Of a stretch of DNA of 13,547 bases, positions 7,147-13,427 are shown in pieces. The DNA is from Planctomycetota bacterium (lineage in GTDB: Bacteria > Planctomycetota > MHYJ01 > JACQXL01). The position numbers and the translations under genes were made by a program. Numbering within the stretch: position 1 is the stretch's first letter; every line of letters starts with the position of its first letter. Under the pieces are notes generated by a model. The model saw only the letters and a program-made list of their open reading frames with translations. It ran no database searches and was not told the DNA's origin. The stretch is from NCBI GenBank assembly GCA_016208805.1, contig JACQXL010000084.1, positions 5,411-18,957 on the forward strand, in the 5' to 3' direction.

Positions 7147-7554
7147 AAAGTCATCGGTCCCCGGCCGGAATGAGCGCAATTGCTTCTTGGCGGAAATAAT
7201 CTTCTTCTGCCGGAGCATCTTCTCCTTGGCCCGTTTGGAGCGCTTCTGTTTCTGCTTCCGGATCTTATAGATGCGCTGCGCCTCGGCGCTCTGTCTGCCC
7301 AGAACCATCCGTTCAATCTTATCAGCCAGTATCCGCCGGGCCAGGAATCGGTTTAACGACTGCGAGCGCTCCTGCTGGCACTTGACCTCAATGCCGGTCG
7401 GGATATGCTTCAGGTAAACGCAGGTAGAAACCTTGTTGGTATGTTGTCCGCCCCGCCCGCCCGAACGGACGAATTGCTCCTGAATATCCTTTTCATAAAT
7501 CCCCAGCCGCGCCATCCGCGCCGCCAATAACTTCTCTTTATCAGGACTTATCAT
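7144..7554 (-). CDS. Stand-alone GGQ (RF-1 domain) release-factor-like protein
   Basis: 136 residues. It has the peptidyl-tRNA hydrolysis motif SGGRGGQHTNKV (GGQ at 35-37), followed by PTGIEVKCQQERSQSLNR, as in the catalytic domain of class I release factors. The codon-recognition domain is absent. The C-terminus (about 100-128) is very basic (RKQKQKRSKRAKEK), as in ArfB/YaeJ and mitochondrial C12orf65/ICT1-type rescue factors, whose tail enters the empty mRNA channel. The likely role is release of peptides from stalled ribosomes. Sequence around the GGQ suggests the broader release-factor-like family rather than orthodox ArfB, so I give no symbol. Its ATG lies 14 bases inside the end of yjbQ, so it is probably translated by coupling. 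Confidence 0.82.
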   Translation of the reverse strand: MISPDKEKLLAARMARLGIYEKDIQEQFVRSGGRGGQHTNKVSTCVYLKHIPTGIEVKCQQERSQSLNRFLARRILADKIERMVLGRQSAEAQRIYKIRKQKQKRSKRAKEKMLRQKKIISAKKQLRSFRPGTDDF

Positions 7555-7951
7555 TATCTGTGCTTACAAACTTAAGATACATCTTCCGGCTGCGCGGGCC
7601 GTCAAACTCGGCGAAATAGACGCACTGCCAGGTGCCCAGAATCAAACTGGTATTCTCAACAATCAGCAGTGTTGACGAACCGACCAGTGCAGTCTTGATA
7701 TGCGCCGCAGAGTTGCCTTCGGAATGGCTGTAGCCGGCCTCAAACGGCACCATTTCATTAAGTTGGTTCAGGATATCCTTCTGCACGCTCTGGTCGGCGT
7801 TCTCGTTGATGAATACCCCGGCCGTGGTATGCGGCACATAGGCCATTAATATTCCGTCGGCCCATTTATTCTTCTTGATTACCTGCTGGATTTGGACGGT
7901 GATATCAACCAGTTCGGTGCGTGTGCCGGTCTTGACAGAAATGGTTTCCAT
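7541..7951 (-). CDS. yjbQ: YjbQ / UPF0047 family protein
   Basis: 136 residues, the full family length. Signature runs are VPHTTAGVFINENAD, YSHSEGNSAAHIKTALVGSS and LILGTWQCVYFAEFDGPRSR; the conserved His/Glu/Asp residues are those of the family's metal and substrate site. E. coli YjbQ was reported to have weak thiamin-phosphate-synthase activity. Its position downstream of thiS-thiG gives that activity genomic support here, although its main function is unsettled. A GGTGAG ribosome-binding site lies 5 nt before the ATG and is part of the repeat-rich gap 7952-8063. The 3' end overlaps the release-factor-like gene. Confidence 0.88.
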   Translation of the reverse strand: METISVKTGTRTELVDITVQIQQVIKKNKWADGILMAYVPHTTAGVFINENADQSVQKDILNQLNEMVPFEAGYSHSEGNSAAHIKTALVGSSTLLIVENTSLILGTWQCVYFAEFDGPRSRKMYLKFVSTDNDKS

Positions 7952-8063
7952 ATTAACTCACCGCAAAGCCCCTTAAACACGAATCCCACGAATGGGACGA
8001 ATCCCACTAATAATTCGTGTAATTCGTGGATTAGTGTTATTCGTGTTCCCGTTGCCTTCGTGG
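7952..8063. repeat. Repeat-filled gap between thiG and yjbQ
   Basis: Made of CACGAAT/ATTCGTG words: AACACGAAT (about 7976) pairs with ATTCGTGTT (about 8039), and ATCCCACGAAT pairs with ATTCGTGGAT. The outer edges are ACCGCAAAG and CTTCGTGGTTA. On the minus strand the element begins at the thiG stop (TAACCACGAAG) and ends with GCGGTGAG, which serves as the yjbQ ribosome-binding site. No gene is seen. Confidence 0.65.
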
Positions 8064-8840
8064 TTAGGTGATTTTACCCTCTTTAGGCGACGAGGCCGAG
8101 GCCTCAAAGTATTTCTTCGGTATCCGACCGGACAGGTATGCCAACCGGCCGGCCTCGCAGGCCAGCCGCATCGCTCCGGCCATCCGGACCGGGTCTTTGG
8201 CCAGCGCGATGCCGGTATTGAGCAGCACGCCGTCCGCGCCCAGCTCCATCGCCACGGCCACATCCGAGGCCGTGCCCACACCGGCATCAACAATCACCGG
8301 CACCTTCAACCGGCTCATTATTATCTGGATATTCATCTGGTTGACAATGCCCAGTCCTGAGCCAATCGGCGCGCCCAACGGCATCACGCACGCCGCGCCG
8401 GCGTCCTGCAGTCTCAACGCCGTGACTAAATCATCAGATGTGTAAGGCAGGACCGTAAAACCTTCCTTGACCAGAATCTTGGTCGCCTCAACCAGCCCGG
8501 CCAAATCCGGATAGAGAGTCCTCTCGTCGCCGATGACCTCCAGTTTAACCATATCCGAGAGCCCCACCTCGCGGCCCAATCTGGCCGTGCGCACGGCCTC
8601 GTCCACTGAATAACATCCGGCCGTGTTGGGCAGAATCTTGTATTTCTTGGTGTCTATATAATCAAGGAGCGACTCCTTTGATTTATCGGTCAGGTTGACC
8701 CGACGCACCGCGACGGTAACGCAGTCCGTGCCGGACGACTCCAGCGCCTCTTTCATCAACTGAAAAGTGGCGTATTTGCCGGTGCCGACGCACAGACGAC
8801 TCTTGAATTCATATTTACCTATCTTAAGATTACCAGCCAC
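8064..8840 (-). CDS. thiG: Thiazole synthase ThiG
   Basis: 258 residues, normal for ThiG, a TIM-barrel enzyme that makes the thiazole phosphate of thiamin from DXP, a glycine- or tyrosine-derived imine and ThiS thiocarboxylate. Visible family motifs: SRLCVGTGKY (14-23), VAVRRVN (43-49), LPNTAGC (70-76), VKLEVI with the Schiff-base lysine K99, and the phosphate-binding DAGVGTASDVAVAMELGADG. The start is GTG at 8840; a stop lies two codons upstream in frame and the next Met is residue 29, so no other start fits. No clear Shine-Dalgarno is seen and the start lies in a repeat. It follows thiS by 18 bases. ThiH/ThiO, ThiF and ThiC are not in this window. Confidence 0.95.
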   Translation of the reverse strand: MAGNLKIGKYEFKSRLCVGTGKYATFQLMKEALESSGTDCVTVAVRRVNLTDKSKESLLDYIDTKKYKILPNTAGCYSVDEAVRTARLGREVGLSDMVKLEVIGDERTLYPDLAGLVEATKILVKEGFTVLPYTSDDLVTALRLQDAGAACVMPLGAPIGSGLGIVNQMNIQIIMSRLKVPVIVDAGVGTASDVAVAMELGADGVLLNTGIALAKDPVRMAGAMRLACEAGRLAYLSGRIPKKYFEASASSPKEGKIT

Positions 8841-8858
8841 AGATTACACGGATTTATT
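8833..8858 (-). repeat. Family-a repeat copy spanning the thiS-thiG junction and the thiG start
   Basis: Read on the minus strand, 8855-8833 matches 12073-12095 at 22 of 23 positions (AAATCCGTG, then one variable base, then AATCTGTGGCTGG). The GTG start of thiG lies within this shared text. Confidence 0.65.
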
Positions 8859-9059
8859 CTATCCGCCTCCTACAAACGAAATAATCTCCAATTTATCACC
8901 CATTTTAAGCGTTCTCTTATTGTAATCAGATTTGGGCACTATTTCCAGGTTCAACTCCACTGCCACGGCTACCGGCTTAATCTTGAGATGCTCCAATAAC
9001 TTACTGACGCTGATACCGTCACTGACCTGCTCTGATTTACCGTTAATAATTACTTCCAT
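8859..9059 (-). CDS. thiS: Sulfur carrier protein ThiS
   Basis: 66 residues, a ubiquitin-like fold of normal length. It begins MEVIINGKSEQV, has the hydrophobic core VSKLLEHLKIKPVAVAVELN, and ends FVGGG, giving the C-terminal Gly-Gly that is adenylated by a ThiF-type enzyme and thiocarboxylated as sulfur donor for ThiG. It lies directly upstream of thiG. The ATG has no obvious Shine-Dalgarno. A gap of 131 bases with repeats separates it from alaS, and no TPP riboswitch is evident there. Confidence 0.93.
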   Translation of the reverse strand: MEVIINGKSEQVSDGISVSKLLEHLKIKPVAVAVELNLEIVPKSDYNKRTLKMGDKLEIISFVGGG

Positions 9060-9061
9060 TT

Positions 9062-9113
9062 ATCAGTAAGCAGATTAAGCGGATATATCCGATTTTATTA
9101 ATCCGTTAAATCA
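9062..9113. repeat. Family-a repeat (AGCGGATTA words)
   Basis: CAGATTAAGCGGATATATCC and AATCCGTTAAATC form imperfect inverted words. The minus-strand text ATCCGCTTAATCTGCTTACT resembles 3309-3330. It lies in the thiS-alaS gap. Confidence 0.5.
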
Positions 9114-9147
9114 GTACTTGGGCTGCTAGAGTCCAGCCCAGTATAGT
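9114..9147. repeat. GGGCTG...CAGCCC palindrome, short form
   Basis: On the minus strand it reads ACTATACTGGGCTG, GACTCTAG, CAGCCCAAGTAC. Compared with 3811-3871 it has the same outer arms but lacks the inner hairpin of about 27 nt. A further small hairpin TGGCAGT/ACTGCCA follows at about 9148-9175. Confidence 0.7.
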
Positions 9148-9190
9148 TGGCAGTAAGTCATTCTTCCAACTGCCACACTATTAAATCCGT

Positions 9191-11884
9191 TTACTTAATG
9201 AGATTCCCGAATTCAGCCATGGCCTCTTCCAGTTTATCGGCCCGTTTGCCGCCGGCCTGGGCCAGGTCTTTCCTGCCGCCGCCGCTTCCTTCAATAACCT
9301 TGGCCACCTTCTTTATCAGCGTCATCGCGTCAAACCCATCCCTGATAACGCTCTGGTGCATTGCCAGAACCATTTGAGGTTTGTTATCAACCGCGCTGCC
9401 TATCAGCGCCACCAGCGGCTCGGGCGACTGCTTCAGGGTATCGGCGATACTGCGCAGGTCGTCCATCGTCTTGTTCTCAATAATCTCGGCAATCAGCCGG
9501 AACTTCTTGCCGGCCACCGGCTCGGCTTTTTCTATCAACGCCCTGGCGATATCGCTGTTATCGTGTTTCTGGTGCTGGGCCAACTGCTGTTTGAGCGATT
9601 TCAATTCATCCTTGAACGCCCTGATTTTATCGGTTATCTGGGCCGGCGTGGTGCCGATAATCTCGGCCGTTTGTCTTATCAGCCCGTCGTTATCGCGGGC
9701 CAGTTTAACCGCGCCGGCCGCGGTAACGGCCTCAATCCGGCGCACGCCCGATGCGATGGACGAATCACCCAAGATACGGAAATAGCCGATATCGCCGGTC
9801 CGGTTGACATGCGAACCGCCGCAGAACTCCTTGCTGTAATCGCCAGCCCGGACCACGGTCACCTCGTCGCCGTATTTCTCGCCGAATAACGCGATAGCGC
9901 CTTCCTTCTTGGCCTTCTCCATCGGCATCCGTTCGGACTTGACCTGCCCGTTTTCGTATATATACCGGTTAACCAGCTCTTCAACCGTCCTGATTTCGTC
10001 ATCCGCCAGCGCGGTGAAGTGGGAATAGTCAAACCGCAGACGCTCTGGTTCAACCAGCGAGCCGGACTGATTGATATGCTCGCCCAGAACCATCCTGAGC
10101 GCGTTCTGCAACAGGTGCGTAGCGGTATGGTTGCGTGCAATCGCGGCCCGGCGCGCCGCATCAACGCTGCCTTCCAATGTCCCGCCCTTTTTCAGGACGC
10201 CCTTCTTGACCTGGCCGATATGCGCCACATAATTCTCTATCTTCCTGGTATCCTGGATATGTATCTCCAAACCCTCGGCCTTAAGGGTGCCGGTATCGCC
10301 CACCTGGCCGCCGGACTCGGCATAAAACGGTGTCTGGTCGGTGATGATGGCCACCTCTTTATCGCCCGGGTCGGTCTCGTCCACCAGTTTGCCGTTAACC
10401 AGAATCGCCTCCACCTTCATCGGCGCCTGCAGTTTGGTATGGCCCAGATAAACGGTTTCCTTGAGAATATTCCTGACTTCATCCAACGGCGTCTTGGCGA
10501 ATATCTCGCCGGCAATCTTGGACGCCCCTCTGGACTGCTCTCTCTGTTTGGCCAGCGCATCCTCGTAGCCGGCGATATCAAGTTTATAGTCGTGCTCATT
10601 CAAGATGGACTCGGTCAGGTCAATCGGAAAACCGTAAGTATCGTATAGTTTAAACGCCTCAGTGCCCGGGAATGTCTTGGTCCCGCCCTTCTTCAGGTTC
10701 TTAATCGTATCTTCCAGCAGTTGCATACCCTGCTCCACGGTCTCCATGAATTTCTCCTCCTCGGCCTTAATCAGCCGGGTAATCTGCTGCTGCTTTTCCT
10801 TTAATTCCGGATAGCCCTGGTGCATCACCTCAACCACGGTGGGCACGAGTTTATACAGGAACGGCTTTTGGGCGCCCAGCGTCATCCCGTCCCGGTAGGC
10901 CCGACGTAGGATACGGCGCAGGACATAGCCCCGACCCTCGTTGGACGGCAGAATGCCGTCGGTAATCAAGAACGCGATGGCCCGACTGTGGTCGGCAATC
11001 CGCTTGATGCGCGCGCCGCCCTCGGCGGAGCCGCTGCGAAGTCCCGACCTTAACGTCGGGGAATTAGGATTATAATCCACCCTGACAAATTCGGTGATAT
11101 GCTTGATAATCGGCTTAAAGATATCAATATCAAAATTACTGCGCACATTCTGCATCACGGCGGCAACCCGCTCCAGCCCCATTCCGGTATCGATATTCTT
11201 CTGGGCCAGCGGAACAAGGTCTTCAGGCCCGCGCCGGTTAAACTCCATAAAGACCAGGTTCCATATTTCCACGAAGCGGTTGCAGTCGCATCCAAGCGCG
11301 CAGGTGGGCAGGCCGCAGCCGAATTCAACGCCGGTATCGTAATAGATGTCAGAGCAGGGACCGCAGGGCCCGTCCGGCCCTTCTTTGGGCGCATCGGACG
11401 GCCAGAAGTTCTCCTTGGCGCCGAAGCCGGATATCCGGTCTTTGGGGATGCCGATTTGCTCGGTCCAGATTTTATAGGCCTCCTTGTCGTCCTTATAGAC
11501 CGAGATATAGAGCCGCTCCTTGGGCAGTTTCAGGACTTCAGTCAGGAACTCCCAGCCCCAAGTAATGGCCTCGGCCTTGAAATAATCGCCGAAGGAGAAG
11601 TTGCCGAGCATCTCAAAGAAAGTATGATGCGAATTGGTCCGTCCGACCCGCTCAATATCAACGGTGCGCAGGCACTTCTGGGCTGTAACGGCGCGCGTGA
11701 ATGGCGGCTTAACCTTGCCCAGGAAATAATCCTTGAACTGGTTCATCCCGGCGCCGGTGAACAGGAGCGACGGGTCGTTGGCCGGAATTAAAGAAGCGCT
11801 CGGGCAGACCTGGTGCCCCTTCCGGGCGAAGAAATCCAGGAACAAACTGCGCAGTTCATCTACTTTCATATTATTGAGCCTCAT
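9191..11884 (-). CDS. alaS: Alanine-tRNA ligase AlaS
   Basis: 897 residues, slightly longer than the usual 870-880. All domains are present: class II catalytic core (FTGAGMNQFKDYF, RTNSHHTFFEMLGNFSFGDYF), tRNA-recognition region (RIADHSRAIAFLITDG, GRGYVLRRILRRA), editing domain with zinc ligands H586xxxH590 (NHTATH) and C688xxxH692 (CGGSH), and the C-terminal DHHA1/C-Ala part ending GGGRKDLAQAGG. It charges tRNA-Ala and clears mischarged Ser/Gly. An extra stretch at about 272-291 (NPNSPTLRSGLRSGSAEGGA) precedes the conserved RIADH and is encoded by palindromic DNA. Start: ATG 11884 (AGGA 10 nt upstream) or ATG 11869 (GAGG 9 nt upstream); both fit family N-termini. The stop is part of TAAACGGATT repeat text. 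Confidence 0.97.
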   Translation of the reverse strand: MRLNNMKVDELRSLFLDFFARKGHQVCPSASLIPANDPSLLFTGAGMNQFKDYFLGKVKPPFTRAVTAQKCLRTVDIERVGRTNSHHTFFEMLGNFSFGDYFKAEAITWGWEFLTEVLKLPKERLYISVYKDDKEAYKIWTEQIGIPKDRISGFGAKENFWPSDAPKEGPDGPCGPCSDIYYDTGVEFGCGLPTCALGCDCNRFVEIWNLVFMEFNRRGPEDLVPLAQKNIDTGMGLERVAAVMQNVRSNFDIDIFKPIIKHITEFVRVDYNPNSPTLRSGLRSGSAEGGARIKRIADHSRAIAFLITDGILPSNEGRGYVLRRILRRAYRDGMTLGAQKPFLYKLVPTVVEVMHQGYPELKEKQQQITRLIKAEEEKFMETVEQGMQLLEDTIKNLKKGGTKTFPGTEAFKLYDTYGFPIDLTESILNEHDYKLDIAGYEDALAKQREQSRGASKIAGEIFAKTPLDEVRNILKETVYLGHTKLQAPMKVEAILVNGKLVDETDPGDKEVAIITDQTPFYAESGGQVGDTGTLKAEGLEIHIQDTRKIENYVAHIGQVKKGVLKKGGTLEGSVDAARRAAIARNHTATHLLQNALRMVLGEHINQSGSLVEPERLRFDYSHFTALADDEIRTVEELVNRYIYENGQVKSERMPMEKAKKEGAIALFGEKYGDEVTVVRAGDYSKEFCGGSHVNRTGDIGYFRILGDSSIASGVRRIEAVTAAGAVKLARDNDGLIRQTAEIIGTTPAQITDKIRAFKDELKSLKQQLAQHQKHDNSDIARALIEKAEPVAGKKFRLIAEIIENKTMDDLRSIADTLKQSPEPLVALIGSAVDNKPQMVLAMHQSVIRDGFDAMTLIKKVAKVIEGSGGGRKDLAQAGGKRADKLEEAMAEFGNLIK
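11017..11067. repeat. Palindromic insert within alaS
   Basis: Plus-strand CCCGAC-CTTAAC-GTCGGG (11043-11060) and GCGG-AG-CCGC (11025-11034) are adjacent hairpins. They encode the extra AlaS residues at about 272-291. Relative to my memory of E. coli AlaS, this spot carries about 16 more residues between DIDIF and RIADH. Confidence 0.5.
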
Positions 11885-11888
11885 ATTG

Positions 11889-12004
11889 TTAATGTCCTAC
11901 CCATTGGGTCATTCCTGCGAAAGCAGGAATCCAGAGAACCCTTTATCTGACTGGATTCCCGCCTACGCGGGAATGACAGTCAAATGAGCCTCTTAGGACA
12001 TTAA
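11889..12004. repeat. Double-hairpin GTCATTCC repeat, copy 2, inside another inverted repeat
   Basis: The inner arms at 11908-11934 and 11951-11977 are the reverse complement arrangement of copy 1 (3175-3242), with a different 16-nt spacer. The outer arms TTAATGTCCTA (11889-11899) and TAGGACATTAA (11994-12004) are unrelated to the outer arms of copy 1. The alaS start lies 5 bases away, so the left outer arm falls in its leader and supplies the AGGA box. Confidence 0.75.
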
Positions 12005-12028
12005 TACCGTGAGTATCAATAGTTACCT

Positions 12029-12129
12029 TACCACGAAGACACGAAAGAATGAAACCACGGATTACACAGATTAAATCCGTGAAATCTGTGGCTGGGTTTC
12101 GCGCTTTCGTGGTTCGTTGGGTTCGTTGT
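12029..12129. repeat. Composite family-a inverted repeat
   Basis: CACGAAAG (12040-12047) pairs with CTTTCGTG (12104-12111). Inside, CCACGGATTACACAGATT (12055-12072) is roughly complementary to AATCCGTGAAATCTGTGG (12074-12091), with A/G exchanges. The right side continues with TTCGTTGGGTTCGTTGTG. Noncoding. Confidence 0.65.
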
Positions 12130-12348
12130 GTTTAAACCATAAATCCCGGCTGTGGTCAAGTAATTTGCGGAACCGCCTTTAGGGCAACCCCTCTTTAAAC
12201 TCTTGAACTTTGGGAGGATCAGGGACGGAATTGAGAAGGATGCCCCGGGGTAAAAAAACCGAAAAATTAGCCTAATCTGTGTAATCTGTGGTTAAAAGCC
12301 CCTTCTAAACCCCCATATCAAGCACAACCCTTCCATCCTCTATCAAAG
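12130..12348. other. Noncoding stretch with one repeat fragment
   Basis: No reading frame with recognisable content, tRNA or convincing terminator is seen. AATCTGTGTAATCTGTGG with GTTAAAAG (about 12273-12298) is a half copy of the family-a repeat; its last 15 bases equal 7136-7150. Confidence 0.5.
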
Positions 12349-12364
12349 TGGCACGGAAGTTTCC
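12349..12364 (+). promoter_or_regulatory. Candidate sigma-54 promoter, imperfect -12
   Basis: TGGCACG-GAAG-TTTCC matches the -24 box (TGGCACG) perfectly with correct spacing, but the -12 box TTGC is TTTC. It lies 48 nt before the ATG at 12412. An alternative is a sigma-70-like -10 in the TATATATATAA run at 12366-12376. Confidence 0.3.
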
Positions 12365-12411
12365 CTATATATATAAGGCCCCATTAAGGCGGCCCGGAAA
12401 GGAAGGGAGCC

Positions 12412-12933
12412 ATGTATTACTCTGAAAACGGCGATATGGAGCGCATCCGGGAGGGCATATTCAAATACCTCCAGGACAACCAAATCCCCAAACCGCAGGC
12501 CGGCGACGTCCTGGTCCAGTGCCTGAACTTCGTGCGCAACACCATCAAGATCCGGCGGCTGGCCGAGGACCTCGGCCTGGAACTGGACGGATTCCTGAGC
12601 AACAAAGAACTGGAGCTCTATTATGAGATAAAAAAGGAGGACCGCCATATCTGCGTTATTTATAAAGGCTGGGCTGATCCGGGATTCCGGCTGAGCGAAA
12701 TCTTGACGTGCCACCCTAAAAATGTAGAATTAGTCAAAGGCAATATCGGAGCGGTATTGCGGACCTGCGCTAATGAGGGAATCACCATCGGAGTTGACGC
12801 AACAAGTCAGGGCCTGGGTATAGAACTGGCTATCAATATTTATCAAGAGGGTTTCAATACCGGCGTTCTCAAAGAAGCACTCAAGACCATGGAATCTACG
12901 ACTAATAAAGTAAAAAAGATGATAACGTGTTAG
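12412..12933 (+). CDS. Hypothetical protein, possibly YbjN/secretion-chaperone-like fold
   Basis: 173 residues, no signal peptide or membrane segment. An AAGGAAGGGAG ribosome-binding stretch sits just before the ATG. The N-terminal half is helical (MERIREGIFKYLQDNQI). The middle alternates short beta-like segments (ELELYYEIKKEDRHICVIYKG). The end is GNIGAVLRTCANEGITIGVDATSQGLGIELAINI followed by a long helix. This alpha-beta-helix order, with a residue pattern like N...G.f.iD...g.l.l, recalls the YbjN / type III secretion chaperone-like group, but this is only a fold-level guess. Base composition drops from GC-rich to AT-rich around 12720, approaching that of the next gene. It ends 17 bases before the next start, so the two are probably co-transcribed. 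Confidence 0.65.
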   Translation: MYYSENGDMERIREGIFKYLQDNQIPKPQAGDVLVQCLNFVRNTIKIRRLAEDLGLELDGFLSNKELELYYEIKKEDRHICVIYKGWADPGFRLSEILTCHPKNVELVKGNIGAVLRTCANEGITIGVDATSQGLGIELAINIYQEGFNTGVLKEALKTMESTTNKVKKMITC

Positions 12934-12940
12934 AAGGAGG
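12934..12940 (+). promoter_or_regulatory. Shine-Dalgarno AAGGAGG, favours start at 12951
   Basis: AAGGAGG lies 10 nt before ATG 12951. An in-frame GTG at 12927 precedes the box and would overlap the previous gene, so 12951 is preferred. Confidence 0.65.
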
Positions 12941-12950
12941 GATAAATAAA

Positions 12951-13427
12951 ATGAGGCAATTAGATGAGAAGTTTATGGATACCTTAACTAATGGATTTCT
13001 GAAAGATATTTTGAAGTATGTTCAATCCGATAATACTTTAGACTTAGAGATTCGTGAAAACTACCTAAATATTTATTATAGAGGTGGAAATATCTTGGAC
13101 GTCAGAAAGAATCAAAAAGACGAATACGAGTTTAGTTTTAATTTTAAATATTTAAAAAGCAGTTCTTCTCTTTCGTCTGACAAAATCGAGAAGAGTAAGA
13201 AGGCAATGGATTGGAACATCTATTTCCCGATAGCTAAACAGGCCATGGACTTTTCCTTTTCCGGTAAAGCAAATGAAGAAAGAGAGTTCCAGCAATTAGT
13301 GGTTCGGGAAAATAATTATTCGACAGTCGCAAACGGGACCGATTATTTTATCGTTGATATAGAGTCTGAACTTTTGCCATTTTTAATCCCTCAAGATGCC
13401 CTGGCAAGGGCTTCTATCAGTGGCTGA
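12951..13427 (+). CDS. Hypothetical protein, 3' end probably replaced by an insertion sequence
   Basis: About 158 residues, AT-rich (visibly lower GC than the rest of the window), no signal peptide. Content such as ENYLNIYYRGGNILDVRKN, NEEREFQQLVVRENN and GTDYFIVDIE looks like the first half of a longer protein family in which the text after DIE would continue into a larger domain; I recall this only as a pattern from uncharacterised bacterial proteins. From about codon 13365 the reading frame enters SELLPFLIPQDALARASISG, which is antisense to a transposase end. The native C-terminus is therefore probably missing and the gene a truncated remnant. Its neighbour at 12412 may be a partner. Confidence 0.6.
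   Translation: MRQLDEKFMDTLTNGFLKDILKYVQSDNTLDLEIRENYLNIYYRGGNILDVRKNQKDEYEFSFNFKYLKSSSSLSSDKIEKSKKAMDWNIYFPIAKQAMDFSFSGKANEEREFQQLVVRENNYSTVANGTDYFIVDIESELLPFLIPQDALARASISG

Noticed and set aside
7093..7199. Extension of the membrane-protein first frame to 7199
   Set aside because: After the break near 6867 the frame is polar and runs through a repeat into the opposing gene; the +1 frame carries the membrane segments.
7952..8063. CRISPR-like array from the repeated CACGAAT words
   Set aside because: Words are short, irregularly spaced and in both orientations, without unique spacers of constant length.
9060..9190. TPP riboswitch upstream of thiS
   Set aside because: The minus strand was read for a CTGAGA thi-box and the paired stems; none is present, only repeats.
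11099..11791. Long plus-strand open frame opposite alaS
   Set aside because: It lies wholly antisense to well-conserved alaS domains and has no recognisable content.
11733..11987. Plus-strand open frame ending ...CESRNPENPLSDWIPAYAGMT
   Set aside because: It is antisense to the alaS start, and the end is a translation of the double-hairpin repeat, a known kind of annotation artefact.
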